Positions 1 to 8,109 of a DNA stretch of 64,000 bases are shown piece after piece. This stretch comes from Eleftheria terrae (GTDB lineage Bacteria; Pseudomonadota; Gammaproteobacteria; Burkholderiales; Burkholderiaceae_C). The notes under the pieces were generated by a model. The model ran no database searches and was not told the DNA's origin. It saw only the letters and a program-made list of their open reading frames with translations. Position 1 is the stretch's first letter. Each line of letters begins with the position of its first letter. The DNA lies in the NCBI RefSeq assembly GCF_030419005.1, contig NZ_CP106951.1, positions 2,294,001 to 2,358,000 of the forward strand, given 5' to 3'. The position numbers and the translations under genes were made by a program.

Positions 1-2
1 GC

Positions 3-368
3 CGCACGCCGGTGGCCGCGGCCATCGAGGCAAGCCGGCTGCGCCTGCGGCCCATCCTGATGACCTCGCTGGCCTTTGTCATGGGCGTGCTGCCGCTGGT
101 GCTGTCCACCGGCGCCGGTGCCGAGATGCGCCAGGCCATGGGCGTGGCGGTGTTCGCCGGGATGATCGGCGTGACGCTGTTCGGCCTGTTCCTGACGCCG
201 GTGTTCTACGTGGTGCTGCGCCGCCTGAGTGGCAACCGTCCGCTCAAGCTGCATGGCGAGGTGCCGCACCTGGACGAGAGCTTTGCCCAGCCGGCCGGCC
301 ACGGCCACGGCGGCGGCGGCGCGCCGGTGCGCCCCCTGCCCGCCGGCCCGCGCGAGTCGCATGACTGA
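3..368 (+). CDS. RND efflux pump inner-membrane subunit, C-terminal fragment
   Basis: This is the last ~121 residues of an AcrB/MexB-type proton-driven drug efflux transporter; the reading frame is open to the window edge, so the gene starts upstream. The visible part has the family's conserved end: a RLRPILMTSLAF stretch, the GAGAEMRQAMG loop and two hydrophobic segments with TPVFYVVLRRL. The tail is His/Gly-rich (near positions 296-320). The stop lies 28 bp before the start of the outer-membrane lipoprotein gene, as expected for an efflux operon. The substrate cannot be read from this fragment. Confidence 0.93.
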   Translation, partial: RTPVAAAIEASRLRLRPILMTSLAFVMGVLPLVLSTGAGAEMRQAMGVAVFAGMIGVTLFGLFLTPVFYVVLRRLSGNRPLKLHGEVPHLDESFAQPAGHGHGGGGAPVRPLPAGPRESHD

Positions 369-396
369 GGCCGTGCCTCCTTCGAAGGACAAGACC

Positions 397-1890
397 ATGC
401 ACAAGCACAACAACGACCTTCGCCCGGCGCCCGGCGGCCCGGCGCGCTTCCCGCGGCTGGCGCCGCTGCTGTTCGCGGCCCTGGTGCTGGCCGGCTGCGC
501 CACGCCGCAGGCGATCGACCCGGCCGCGCTGCCGGCCGTGCCCGCGGCGTTCAAGGAAGCCGACGCCCGCTGGACCGTGGCGGCCCCGGCCGACACCCAG
601 GACCGTGGCGCCTGGTGGCAGCTGTTCGCCGACCCGGTGCTGGACGACCTGGCCCGCCGCGCCGCTGCGCAGAACGCCGACCTGCAGCTGGCCGCCGCCC
701 GGCTCGCCCAGGCCCGGGCCCTGCTGCGCAGCAGCGAAGCCAACCGCCGCCCGCAGCTGGGGCTGCAGGCCGGCGCCGCGCGCCAGGCCGAGCCCGGCGC
801 GCGTGGCGTGGCGGAGACGGCAATCAACGTCGGCGCCACCTTCTCGTATGAGCTGGACCTGGCCGGCCGGCTGTCGGCCTCGGCCCGCGCCGCCACGCTC
901 GACGCCCAGGCCCGCGAGGCCCTGCTGCAGAGCACGCGGCTGATGGTGCAGGCCGACGTGGCGCAGGCCTACCTGGCGCTGCGCGCGCTCGACAGCGAAC
1001 GCCGCCTGGTGCGCGACACGGCAGGCGCCTACCGCGACACGCTGCGCCTGACGGAACGGCGCTACGAGGCCGGCGACGTGGCCGAGCTGGACGTGGCCCG
1101 CGTGCGCACCGAGCTGGCCTCCACCGAGGCCGAGGCGGTCGCGCTGGACCGCCGCCGTGCCGAGCTGGAGCACGCCATTGCGGTGCTGGTGGGCGAGCCG
1201 GCATCGGGCTTCGCGCTGGCCGACCTGTCGGCCAGCGGCAACCTGCCGCCCAGCGCCGAGCCGCCGCAGGTGCCACCGGGCCTGCCGTCCACCGTGCTGG
1301 CGCGGCGGCCCGACGTGGCGGCCGCGCAGCGGGGCCTGATGGCGGCCCAGGAGCGGGTCGGCATCGCGCGCGCCGCCTGGTTCCCCAGCCTGAGCCTCAC
1401 GGCCAACGGCGGGCATGCGTCCAGCGAGCTGTCCGACCTCTTCAAGTGGTCGGCCCGCGCCTGGGGTGTGGGTGCGCTGCTGTCACTGCCGGTCTTCGAC
1501 GGCGGCCGGCGCGAGGCCGGCGTGCAAAGCGCCCAGGCCGAGCTGGACGCGGCGCTGGCGAGCTACCGGCAGCAGGTGCTGGTGGCCTTCCGCGAAGTGG
1601 AAGACCAGCTCTCCGGCCTGCGGCTGCTGGCCCAGCAGTCACAGCTGCAGCAGCAGGCGGTGGAATCAGCCTCCCGGGCAACCGCGTTGTCGGCTTCGCG
1701 CTACCGCAACGGCCTGGTCAGCCAGCTGGAGCTGCTGGACGCGCAACGCAGCGAGCTGCGCAACCGCCGCCAGGCCCTGGTGGTGCGCGCCGCTCAGGAC
1801 CAGGCCACCGTGGGGCTGGTGCGCGCGCTGGGTGGCGGCTGGGAGGCCGCGCCGGCCGGCAGCGTGAACCCGGCGACCGCACCGGGCTGA
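397..1890 (+). CDS. Outer-membrane efflux lipoprotein, NodT/OprM family
   Basis: Predicted outer-membrane channel (497 aa) of the tripartite efflux pump whose inner-membrane subunit ends just upstream. The N-terminus has a charged segment, a hydrophobic stretch and a lipobox (LVLAGC), so it should be lipidated. The body contains the two repeated outer-membrane efflux protein domains with long helices (for example the RLAQARALLRSSEANRRP and LLDAQRSELRNRRQAL segments). I chose ATG 397 because an AAGGA site sits 7 bases upstream and it puts the signal peptide at the N-terminus; ATG 361, overlapping the previous stop, would add 12 residues. Confidence 0.93.
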   Translation: MHKHNNDLRPAPGGPARFPRLAPLLFAALVLAGCATPQAIDPAALPAVPAAFKEADARWTVAAPADTQDRGAWWQLFADPVLDDLARRAAAQNADLQLAAARLAQARALLRSSEANRRPQLGLQAGAARQAEPGARGVAETAINVGATFSYELDLAGRLSASARAATLDAQAREALLQSTRLMVQADVAQAYLALRALDSERRLVRDTAGAYRDTLRLTERRYEAGDVAELDVARVRTELASTEAEAVALDRRRAELEHAIAVLVGEPASGFALADLSASGNLPPSAEPPQVPPGLPSTVLARRPDVAAAQRGLMAAQERVGIARAAWFPSLSLTANGGHASSELSDLFKWSARAWGVGALLSLPVFDGGRREAGVQSAQAELDAALASYRQQVLVAFREVEDQLSGLRLLAQQSQLQQQAVESASRATALSASRYRNGLVSQLELLDAQRSELRNRRQALVVRAAQDQATVGLVRALGGGWEAAPAGSVNPATAPG

Positions 1891-1924
1891 GCGAGGCCCG
1901 CCGCCGGGCAGCCACGCCGACGCG

Positions 1925-2362
1925 CTACCACGGCTCGTCGGCGTTGTCGTATTCGTGGAAAGCCTCGTCCACCCCGGCACCGTCGAGCAGGCACAGCACG
2001 GCATAGGAGACGCAGTCGATCCAGCGCTCGATGCGCGCCACGTCGGCCGGCGCGATGAGCCGGTTGCTTTGCAGCATGCCTTCGGGCGCCACTGCCCACA
2101 TGCGGGCCAGGTGGCAGATGTTCCACAGCGCGCTGACCAGGTTGCGGTCGACCTGCGGCGCCTCCAGCTGCGCAGCGAGCACGCGCAGCGCCGTCATCAC
2201 CTCATGGAAGTTGGCCACGTCCAGCTGGCCGCGGTAGGGGCGCAGGGCTCCCAGGAAGCCGCTTTCCCACTTGGGATGGTGCACGTCATCGTGCCGCCCG
2301 CTGTGCTGGCTCAGCAGCAACAGCGCCTGCGCGGGCGTCATGGTCGCGGCCTCGTCGCTCAT
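1925..2362 (-). CDS. Conserved hypothetical protein
   Basis: 145-residue soluble, mostly helical protein that I do not recognise. It is rich in Trp and acidic residues and ends in an acidic tail (EYDNADEPW). No signal peptide or membrane segment is visible. Its ATG overlaps the stop codon of the upstream thioredoxin-like gene by four bases (ATGA), so the two are translationally coupled and probably act together. No function is assigned. Confidence 0.8.
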   Translation of the reverse strand: MSDEAATMTPAQALLLLSQHSGRHDDVHHPKWESGFLGALRPYRGQLDVANFHEVMTALRVLAAQLEAPQVDRNLVSALWNICHLARMWAVAPEGMLQSNRLIAPADVARIERWIDCVSYAVLCLLDGAGVDEAFHEYDNADEPW

Positions 2363-2778
2363 GCGGCCGGCGAGGGATGGTGCGGCGCGCTGAAGCCGAG
2401 CTGGGCTTCCTGCACCAGCTGGCAGGCCAGGCGGGTGACCTCGGCCTCCACCGGCACCGGCGGCGCGTCCTGGGCGCTGCGCAGCAGGCGGCGCAAGGTG
2501 TCGGCATGCGGCAGCGCGGTGCCGAAGAAGCGCACCTCGCCGTCGCGCACGATCAGCAGGGTGGGAAAGTCTTCGACATCGACGTCGCCGAGCAGGTCGG
2601 CCTCGTCCTCGATGTCGATCCAGCGGAAGGCGACGCCTGGCCATTCAGCCTCGGCGGCTTCCCAAGTGGCCTCGTAGCTGTCGCACAGCCGACACCAGCC
2701 GGCACACAGGCAAACCGCCAGCAGCCCGGGGGTGGAAGCGGGCCCGGCGGCGGGATCGAAAGCAGGCTCATCATGCAT
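2359..2778 (-). CDS. Thioredoxin-fold protein
   Basis: 139 residues with a thioredoxin fold: a CAGWCRLC active-site-like motif near residue 26-33, the following helix, and the FPTLLIVRDGEV segment containing the cis-Pro of the fold. The redox dipeptide is Arg-Leu instead of Gly-Pro, so its redox potential and partner are unclear. It lacks a signal peptide and is presumably cytoplasmic. The start at 2778 gives a standard-length N-terminus; an upstream start 36 bp earlier is possible. It overlaps the downstream hypothetical gene (ATGA). Confidence 0.82.
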   Translation of the reverse strand: MHDEPAFDPAAGPASTPGLLAVCLCAGWCRLCDSYEATWEAAEAEWPGVAFRWIDIEDEADLLGDVDVEDFPTLLIVRDGEVRFFGTALPHADTLRRLLRSAQDAPPVPVEAEVTRLACQLVQEAQLGFSAPHHPSPAA

Positions 2779-2908
2779 CGGCGCAGCGTACCGCAAGCGC
2801 CGCACCGAGCCCAACGCTCGGCTTTTCCACCGCGACGGTCGGCACCGGCGCAGCGACTCTTTTCACAGATCGACAGACGAAAAGCTTCGTTCGCCGCGGC
2901 CCGCCTGC

Positions 2909-2953
2909 ATGGAAGACTGCCCCTCCAGTCACCGCCTGCCCCGCCTTCCATGA
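2909..2953 (+). other. Possible 14-codon upstream ORF overlapping the next start
   Basis: An ATG at 2909 opens a 14-residue frame (MEDCPSSHRLPRLP) whose TGA overlaps the ATG of the following flavoenzyme gene as ATGA. It has one Cys codon but no clear ribosome-binding site, and it lies inside a longer open frame, so the overlap could be chance. I record it because the other sulfur operon in this window has a similar arrangement. Confidence 0.25.
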
Positions 2954-4179
2954 GCCAGCCCCTGCGCCTTGCCGAGAGTCCCGCCACCGCCCCTGCCCCC
3001 GGGCGCCGCCCGTCCAGCCTGGACGCGGTGCCCGCCCTGGCCGAGCGGCTGGCGCAGCAGCTGGAAGCGGGCGCGGCCGAGCGCGACCGCGCCGGTGGCC
3101 ACGCCGCCGCCGAACGCGAGCTGATCCGCGCCAGCGGCCTGCTGGCCCTGAGCGTGCCGCGCTCGCATGGCGGCTGGGGTGGCGACTGGCCGCTGCTGCT
3201 GCGGGTGGTGCGCCGGCTGGCCCAGGCCGACAGTGCGCTGGCGCATGTGTTCGCCTTCCACCACCTGCAGCTGGCCGGTGTGCTGCTTTATGGCAGCGAG
3301 GCGCAGCAACGCCACTTTCTGCGCGAGACGGTCGAGCAAGACCTGTTCTGGGGCAATGCGCTGAACCCGCTGGACTTGGCCACCAGCGCCAGCCGCAGCG
3401 GCCAGGGCTGGCTGATCGATGGCCGCAAGAGCTTCGCCTCCGGCTCGGTGGGCTCGGACCGCCTGACGGTCTCCGCCTGGCATGCGGCGACGCAGACGGC
3501 CCTCATCGCGGTGCTGCCAACGCGCCGCGAAGGTGTCACCGTCGAGCCCGACTGGGATGCCTTCGGCCAGCGCCAGACCGACAGCGGCACGGTGCGCTTC
3601 GAGCGTGTCTGGGTCTCGGATGCCGAGGTGCTGCAGCCGCCCGGCGTGCCGCCGACGCCGCAGGCCACGCTGCGCTCGCAGGTGGCGCAGCTGATCATGG
3701 CCAACCTCTACCTCGGCATTGGCGAGGGCGCCCGCCAGGCCGCGCTGCACTACCTGCGGCAGCACGGCCGGCCCTGGTTCGCCGCTGGCGTGGCCAGCGC
3801 GCTGGACGACCCCTATGTGCAGCACCGCCACGGCGAGTTCGCCGTGCAGCTGCGCGGCGCCGAACTGCTGGCCGACGCCGCGGCCGGCCTGCTGGACCAG
3901 GCGCTCTACCTGGGCCCGGCGGTCAGCGCCGAGCAGCGCGGCGAAGTGGCAGTGGCCGTGGCCCAGGCCAAGGTGGCCGCGCACCGGGCCGGTGTGGAGG
4001 TCAGCTCGCAGTTGTTCGAGCTGACCGGCGCCCGCTCCACCGCCCGCGGCCTGGGGCTGGACCGCTACTGGCGCAACGTGCGGGTGCACACGCTGCACGA
4101 CCCGATCGACTACAAGCTGCGCGACCTCGGCCGCCATGCCTTGAGCGGCCGCTATCCGGAGCCGACGGCTTATTCCTGA
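2950..4179 (+). CDS. Acyl-CoA dehydrogenase-fold flavin monooxygenase (DszC/SfnB-like)
   Basis: 409-residue cytoplasmic enzyme of the acyl-CoA dehydrogenase fold, in the branch of two-component flavin monooxygenases and sulfur-acquisition oxidoreductases (DszC, SfnB, SfnC). Visible: the N-terminal helical domain (around 25-130), the beta domain with SGRKSFASGS-type flavin-binding loop, and the C-terminal four-helix domain ending in the R..R.HTLHDP segment conserved in these proteins. It heads a cluster with a methionine-type ABC transporter and an FMN monooxygenase, which points to oxidation of an organosulfur compound for sulfur supply. The actual substrate is inferred only from context. Confidence 0.82.
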   Translation: MSQPLRLAESPATAPAPGRRPSSLDAVPALAERLAQQLEAGAAERDRAGGHAAAERELIRASGLLALSVPRSHGGWGGDWPLLLRVVRRLAQADSALAHVFAFHHLQLAGVLLYGSEAQQRHFLRETVEQDLFWGNALNPLDLATSASRSGQGWLIDGRKSFASGSVGSDRLTVSAWHAATQTALIAVLPTRREGVTVEPDWDAFGQRQTDSGTVRFERVWVSDAEVLQPPGVPPTPQATLRSQVAQLIMANLYLGIGEGARQAALHYLRQHGRPWFAAGVASALDDPYVQHRHGEFAVQLRGAELLADAAAGLLDQALYLGPAVSAEQRGEVAVAVAQAKVAAHRAGVEVSSQLFELTGARSTARGLGLDRYWRNVRVHTLHDPIDYKLRDLGRHALSGRYPEPTAYS

Positions 4180-4238
4180 ACGACCGCGCCATCGATGGCT
4201 GCCGCCCCCTTCTTCTTCGCCACCTTTCCCGCCCCACG

Positions 4239-5096
4239 ATGAACACCCATGCACCGCCCGGCGTCGCCGGCGCCGCCACGCTGATCCGGCTGGAGTCGGT
4301 CAGCAAGCGTTATCCGCTGCCCGGCGGCCTGGCCTTCGACGCCATCCGGGACATCGACCTGGAGATCGTCCAGGGCGAGATCTTCGGCCTCATCGGCAAG
4401 AGCGGGGCCGGCAAGTCCACGCTGCTGCGGCTGATCAACCTGCTGGAGCGGCCCGACCGCGGGCGCGTGATGGTCGCCGGCCAGGCGCTGGAGACGCTCG
4501 GCAAGCGCGAGCTGCGGCTGGCGCGCCAGGGCATGGGCATGATCTTCCAGCAGTTCAACCTGCTGCAGAACGCAACCGTGTTCGACAACGTCGCCTTCCC
4601 GTTGCGCCTGCACGGCCGCCGCAGCGCCGCCGGCGTCGAGGCGCGGGTGCGCGAGTGCCTGCAGCTGGTGGGCCTGGCCGAGAAGGCCGGCAGCTACCCG
4701 GCCCAGTTGTCCGGCGGGCAGAAGCAGCGGGTGGCCATTGCCCGCGCCCTGGCACCGCGCCCGGCGGTGCTGCTGTGCGACGAGCCCACCTCGGCACTGG
4801 ACGCTGACACCACCGCCAGCGTGCTCGACACGCTGCGCCAGATCAACCAGCGCCTGGGCGTCACGGTGGTGATCGTCACCCACGAGCTGCAGGTGGTGCA
4901 GAGCCTGTGCACCCGCGTGGCGGTGATCGAGGACGGCCGCCTGGCCGAGCAGTTCGCCGTGCTGCCGAGCGCGACGCCCCGCCGCACCAGCCTGGGCCGC
5001 GAGCTGTCGCGCCGGCTGGGCAGCGCACCGGCCGCCGCCGGTGCGGGCACGCCAGCGGCACGCCCGCAGCCACAGAAGGAGTGGGCCCATGCCTGA
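4239..5096 (+). CDS. metN: MetN-type ABC transporter ATP-binding protein lacking the NIL domain
   Basis: 285-residue ATPase of a methionine-uptake-family (MUT) ABC importer. Walker A GKSGAGKS lies at about 53-60, the signature LSGGQKQRV at 157-165, Walker B VLLCDEPTSALD at 178-189, and an H-loop THE follows. Sequence between them (GMIFQQFNLL) is typical of MetN. Usual MetN is ~340 residues with a C-terminal ACT-like NIL domain that binds methionine and inhibits transport; here the C-terminus is only a short Ala/Pro-rich tail, so this feedback seems absent. Its end overlaps metI by 8 bp. Confidence 0.92.
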   Translation: MNTHAPPGVAGAATLIRLESVSKRYPLPGGLAFDAIRDIDLEIVQGEIFGLIGKSGAGKSTLLRLINLLERPDRGRVMVAGQALETLGKRELRLARQGMGMIFQQFNLLQNATVFDNVAFPLRLHGRRSAAGVEARVRECLQLVGLAEKAGSYPAQLSGGQKQRVAIARALAPRPAVLLCDEPTSALDADTTASVLDTLRQINQRLGVTVVIVTHELQVVQSLCTRVAVIEDGRLAEQFAVLPSATPRRTSLGRELSRRLGSAPAAAGAGTPAARPQPQKEWAHA

Positions 5097-5751
5097 GAAC
5101 ATCACGGCCCTGCTGCCCGAGCTGTGGGTGGCCAGCGGCCAGACCCTGCTGATGCTGGCCATCGGCCTCTGCGCCGCTGTGCTGCTGGGCGGGCCGCTCG
5201 GCGTGCTGCTGTTCCTGCTCAGCCCCGGCCAGTCGCTGGCCAGCCGCCCGCTGTTCGCGGTGCTGGGCTGGGTGGTCAATACCGTGCGCTCCTTCCCCTT
5301 CATCATCCTGCTGGTGGCGCTGGTGCCGCTGACGCGGGTGATCGCCGGCACGTCCATCGGGCCGCTGGCGGCGGCGGTGCCGCTGTCCTTCGCCGCCATT
5401 GCGTACTTCGCGCGGCTGGTGGAGCAGAACCTGCGCGAGGTGCCGCGCGGCGTCATCGAGGCGGCACATGCGATGGGCGCGTCCGAGTTGCAGATCGTCG
5501 TGCGGGTGCTGTTGCTGGAGGCCCGCTCGGGCCTGGTGCTGGCGCTCACGGTGCTGGCCATCAGCTTCCTGTCGTACTCGGCGGTGGCCGGCGTGGTGGG
5601 CGGCGGCGGCATCGGCGACCTGGCCATCCGCTACGGCTACTACCGTTTCCAGACGGATGTGATGGTGCTCACCGTGGCACTGCTGGTGGTGCTGGTGCAG
5701 CTGATCCAGTTCGGCGGCAACGCCCTGGCGCGCCGGCTCGACAAGCGCTGA
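5089..5751 (+). CDS. metI: MetI-type ABC transporter permease
   Basis: 220-residue inner-membrane permease with five or so hydrophobic segments and the EAA-type loop (EAAHAMGASELQIVVRVLL) that contacts the ATPase. It matches the MetI family, which forms a homodimer with MetN2 and a periplasmic MetQ binding protein. The start at 5089 overlaps the metN stop and has an AGAAGGAG ribosome-binding site 10 bases upstream. Confidence 0.92.
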   Translation: MPENITALLPELWVASGQTLLMLAIGLCAAVLLGGPLGVLLFLLSPGQSLASRPLFAVLGWVVNTVRSFPFIILLVALVPLTRVIAGTSIGPLAAAVPLSFAAIAYFARLVEQNLREVPRGVIEAAHAMGASELQIVVRVLLLEARSGLVLALTVLAISFLSYSAVAGVVGGGGIGDLAIRYGYYRFQTDVMVLTVALLVVLVQLIQFGGNALARRLDKR

Positions 5752-5815
5752 ACGGCGCCGCACCCGCTGTGTCTCGCTTCCCTCCCCTGCTGCCCTTGCT
5801 TTCCGGAACCTTGCC

Positions 5816-6652
5816 ATGAAGATCGCACGCCGCTCCCTGCTCGCCCTGGCGCTGGCCGCCACCACTACCGCGCTGCCCGCGCTGGCGCAAACCAAGAAGG
5901 AACTCGTGATCGGCACCACCGCCGGCCCCTATGCCGACCAGCTCAAGCTGGGCATCAAGCCGCTGCTGGAGAAGAAGGGCTACCGGGTGAAGGTGGTCGA
6001 GTTCAACGACTATGTGCAGCCCAACTTCGCACTGGCCCAGGGCGCGCTGGATGCCAACGCGTTCCAGCACATCGTCTACCTCACCCGCTTCGCCACCGAG
6101 CACCAGCTGGCGCTGAGCGAGCTGCTGAAGGTGCCGACCGCCCCCATCGCGATCTACAGCCGCAAGCACAAGAGCCTGGCCGAGCTGAAGCCGGGTGCCA
6201 CCGTGGCCCTGCCCAACGACCCCACCAACCAGGCCCGCGCGCTGGTGGTGCTGGAGCAACTGGGCTGGCTGCAGCTGCGCGCGGGCTACGACCCGATCCG
6301 CGCGTCGGAAAAGGACGTGGCCGCCAACCCGCGCCAGATCCGCCTGCTGCCGCTGGAAGCGGCCCAGCTGCCACGCGCGCTGGACGACGCGGACTATGCC
6401 TTCGTCAACGGCAACTTCGCGCTCGCCTCCGGGCTGAAGCTGACCGAGGCACTGGCGCTGGAGAAGACCACGCCGACCTACCAGAACCTGGTGGCGGTGC
6501 GCACCGCCGACAAGGACCAGCCCTGGGCCAGGGACCTGGCCGAGGCCTACCGCTCGCGCGAGTTTCTCGCGGTCACCGAGCGGCACTTCGCCGGCTTCGT
6601 CAAGACCGACTACCAGCAGGCCTTGCTGGCCGGCAGCGGGAAGCAGCCATGA
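5816..6652 (+). CDS. MetQ/NlpA-family substrate-binding protein (first copy)
   Basis: 278-residue periplasmic binding protein of the MetQ/NlpA family, with a cleavable signal peptide ending near LPALAQ. Classical MetQ proteins are lipoproteins; this one has no lipobox cysteine, so it should be soluble in the periplasm. Family landmarks are visible (GTTAGPYADQ near the mature N-terminus, VEFNDYVQPN, LDANAFQH, PNDPTNQARAL). It follows metNI by 64 bp and overlaps the next monooxygenase gene by four bases (ATGA), tying transport to oxidation. Ligand: methionine or another organosulfur compound. Confidence 0.9.
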   Translation: MKIARRSLLALALAATTTALPALAQTKKELVIGTTAGPYADQLKLGIKPLLEKKGYRVKVVEFNDYVQPNFALAQGALDANAFQHIVYLTRFATEHQLALSELLKVPTAPIAIYSRKHKSLAELKPGATVALPNDPTNQARALVVLEQLGWLQLRAGYDPIRASEKDVAANPRQIRLLPLEAAQLPRALDDADYAFVNGNFALASGLKLTEALALEKTTPTYQNLVAVRTADKDQPWARDLAEAYRSREFLAVTERHFAGFVKTDYQQALLAGSGKQP

Positions 6653-8076
6653 CCACCGCCAAGCATGGCAGCCGGCGGCCGATCCGCTTCAACGCCTTCC
6701 AGATGAACGCGGCCAGCCACCAGTCGCCCGGACTGTGGCGGCATCCGCGCGACCACTCCCACCGATACACCCGCGCCGAGCACTGGATCGAGCTGGCGCA
6801 GCTGCTGGAGCGCGGTGGCTTCGACGCCGTCTTCCTGGCCGACGTGCTCGGCGTGTACGACGTCTACGAAGGCAGCGCCGCCGCGGCGCTGCGTGGCGGC
6901 GTGCAGGTGCCGCTGAACGACCCGCTGGCGCTGGTGCCGCTGATGGCGCAGGCCACCCGCACGCTGGGCTTTGCCGTCACTTGCACGCTGAGCTACGAGC
7001 ATCCCTTTCCCTTCGCCCGCCGCCTCTCGACGCTGGACCACCTGAGCGGCGGCCGCATCGGCTGGAACATCGTCACCGGCTACCTCGACAGCGCCGCCCG
7101 CAACCTGGGCCTGCCCCGGCAGGACAGCCACGACAACCGCTACGAGCTGGCCGAGGAATACATGGAGGTGGTCTACAAGCTCTGGGAACACAGCTGGGAG
7201 GACGGCGCCGTGCGGCGCGACGCAGCCGGCCGCGTCTATACCGACCCGGCCCGCGTGCACCCCATCGCCCACCAGGGCCGGCACTTCCGCGTGCCGGGCT
7301 TCCACCTGTGCGAGCCATCGCCGCAGCGCACGCCGGTGCTGTTCCAGGCCGGCACCTCGACGCGCGGCGTCGCCTTCGCGGCCCGGCATGCCGAGTGCGT
7401 GTTCGTCAGCGGGCCGAGCCGCGCGGTGGTGGCGCGGCAGGTGCAGGCGCTGCGGGCGGCGGTGGCGCAGCAGGGGCGCGACCCGGCCTCGCTGCTGCTG
7501 TATGCGCAGGCGCTCGTCATCACCGGCGAGACCGAGGCCATCGCCCGTGCCAAGCACCAGGACTGCCTCGCCCATGTGGACGTGGAAGCCGCGCTCGCCC
7601 TGCTGTCCGGCTGGACCGGCGTGGACTTCTCGCGCTGGCCGCCCGATGCCACCCTGGAGTACCTGGACACCGATGCCGGGCGCAGCGCGCTGGCCTCCTT
7701 CACCCAGGCCGACCCCGGGCGGCGCTGGACGGTCGAGGAGGCGGCCGCCTTCATCGGCCTGGGCGGCCGCGGCCCGGTGCTGGTGGGTGACCCGGTGCAG
7801 GTGGCCGACGAGCTCGAAGCATGGCTGGACGACACCGGCATCGACGGCTTCAACCTCGCCTTCGCGGTGGCGCACGAGACGATGGAAGACATCGTCACGC
7901 TGGTGGTGCCGGAGCTGCGGCGACGCGGCCGCTACCGCCAGGACGAGGCGGGCGGTGCCACGCTGCGCGAACGGCTCTTCGGCCGCGGGCCGCGGCTGCC
8001 GGTGGGGCATGTGGCCCGGCAGCTCGGCCGCCCGGCTGCAGCGCCAGTCGCCGCGCCGGCACCGGTCGCCGCCTGA
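6649..8076 (+). CDS. NtaA/SnaA/DmoA-family FMN-dependent monooxygenase
   Basis: 475-residue flavin-dependent monooxygenase of the bacterial luciferase-like TIM-barrel superfamily, NtaA/SnaA/DszA/DmoA branch. Characteristic segments include FNAFQMN at the N-terminus, RRLSTLDHLSGGRIGWNIVTG near residue 125, the DNRYELAEEYMEV segment and PVLFQAGTSTRG. Members use reduced FMN from a separate reductase to cleave C-S or C-N bonds. The start overlaps metQ (ATGA) and the neighbours are sulfur-import genes, so desulfurization of an imported organosulfur compound is the likely job. The C-terminus ends in an Ala/Pro-rich tail. Confidence 0.87.
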   Translation: MTTAKHGSRRPIRFNAFQMNAASHQSPGLWRHPRDHSHRYTRAEHWIELAQLLERGGFDAVFLADVLGVYDVYEGSAAAALRGGVQVPLNDPLALVPLMAQATRTLGFAVTCTLSYEHPFPFARRLSTLDHLSGGRIGWNIVTGYLDSAARNLGLPRQDSHDNRYELAEEYMEVVYKLWEHSWEDGAVRRDAAGRVYTDPARVHPIAHQGRHFRVPGFHLCEPSPQRTPVLFQAGTSTRGVAFAARHAECVFVSGPSRAVVARQVQALRAAVAQQGRDPASLLLYAQALVITGETEAIARAKHQDCLAHVDVEAALALLSGWTGVDFSRWPPDATLEYLDTDAGRSALASFTQADPGRRWTVEEAAAFIGLGGRGPVLVGDPVQVADELEAWLDDTGIDGFNLAFAVAHETMEDIVTLVVPELRRRGRYRQDEAGGATLRERLFGRGPRLPVGHVARQLGRPAAAPVAAPAPVAA

Positions 8077-8109
8077 CCGCTTGCCCCTCACTCACAGCTC
8101 ACGACCCCC

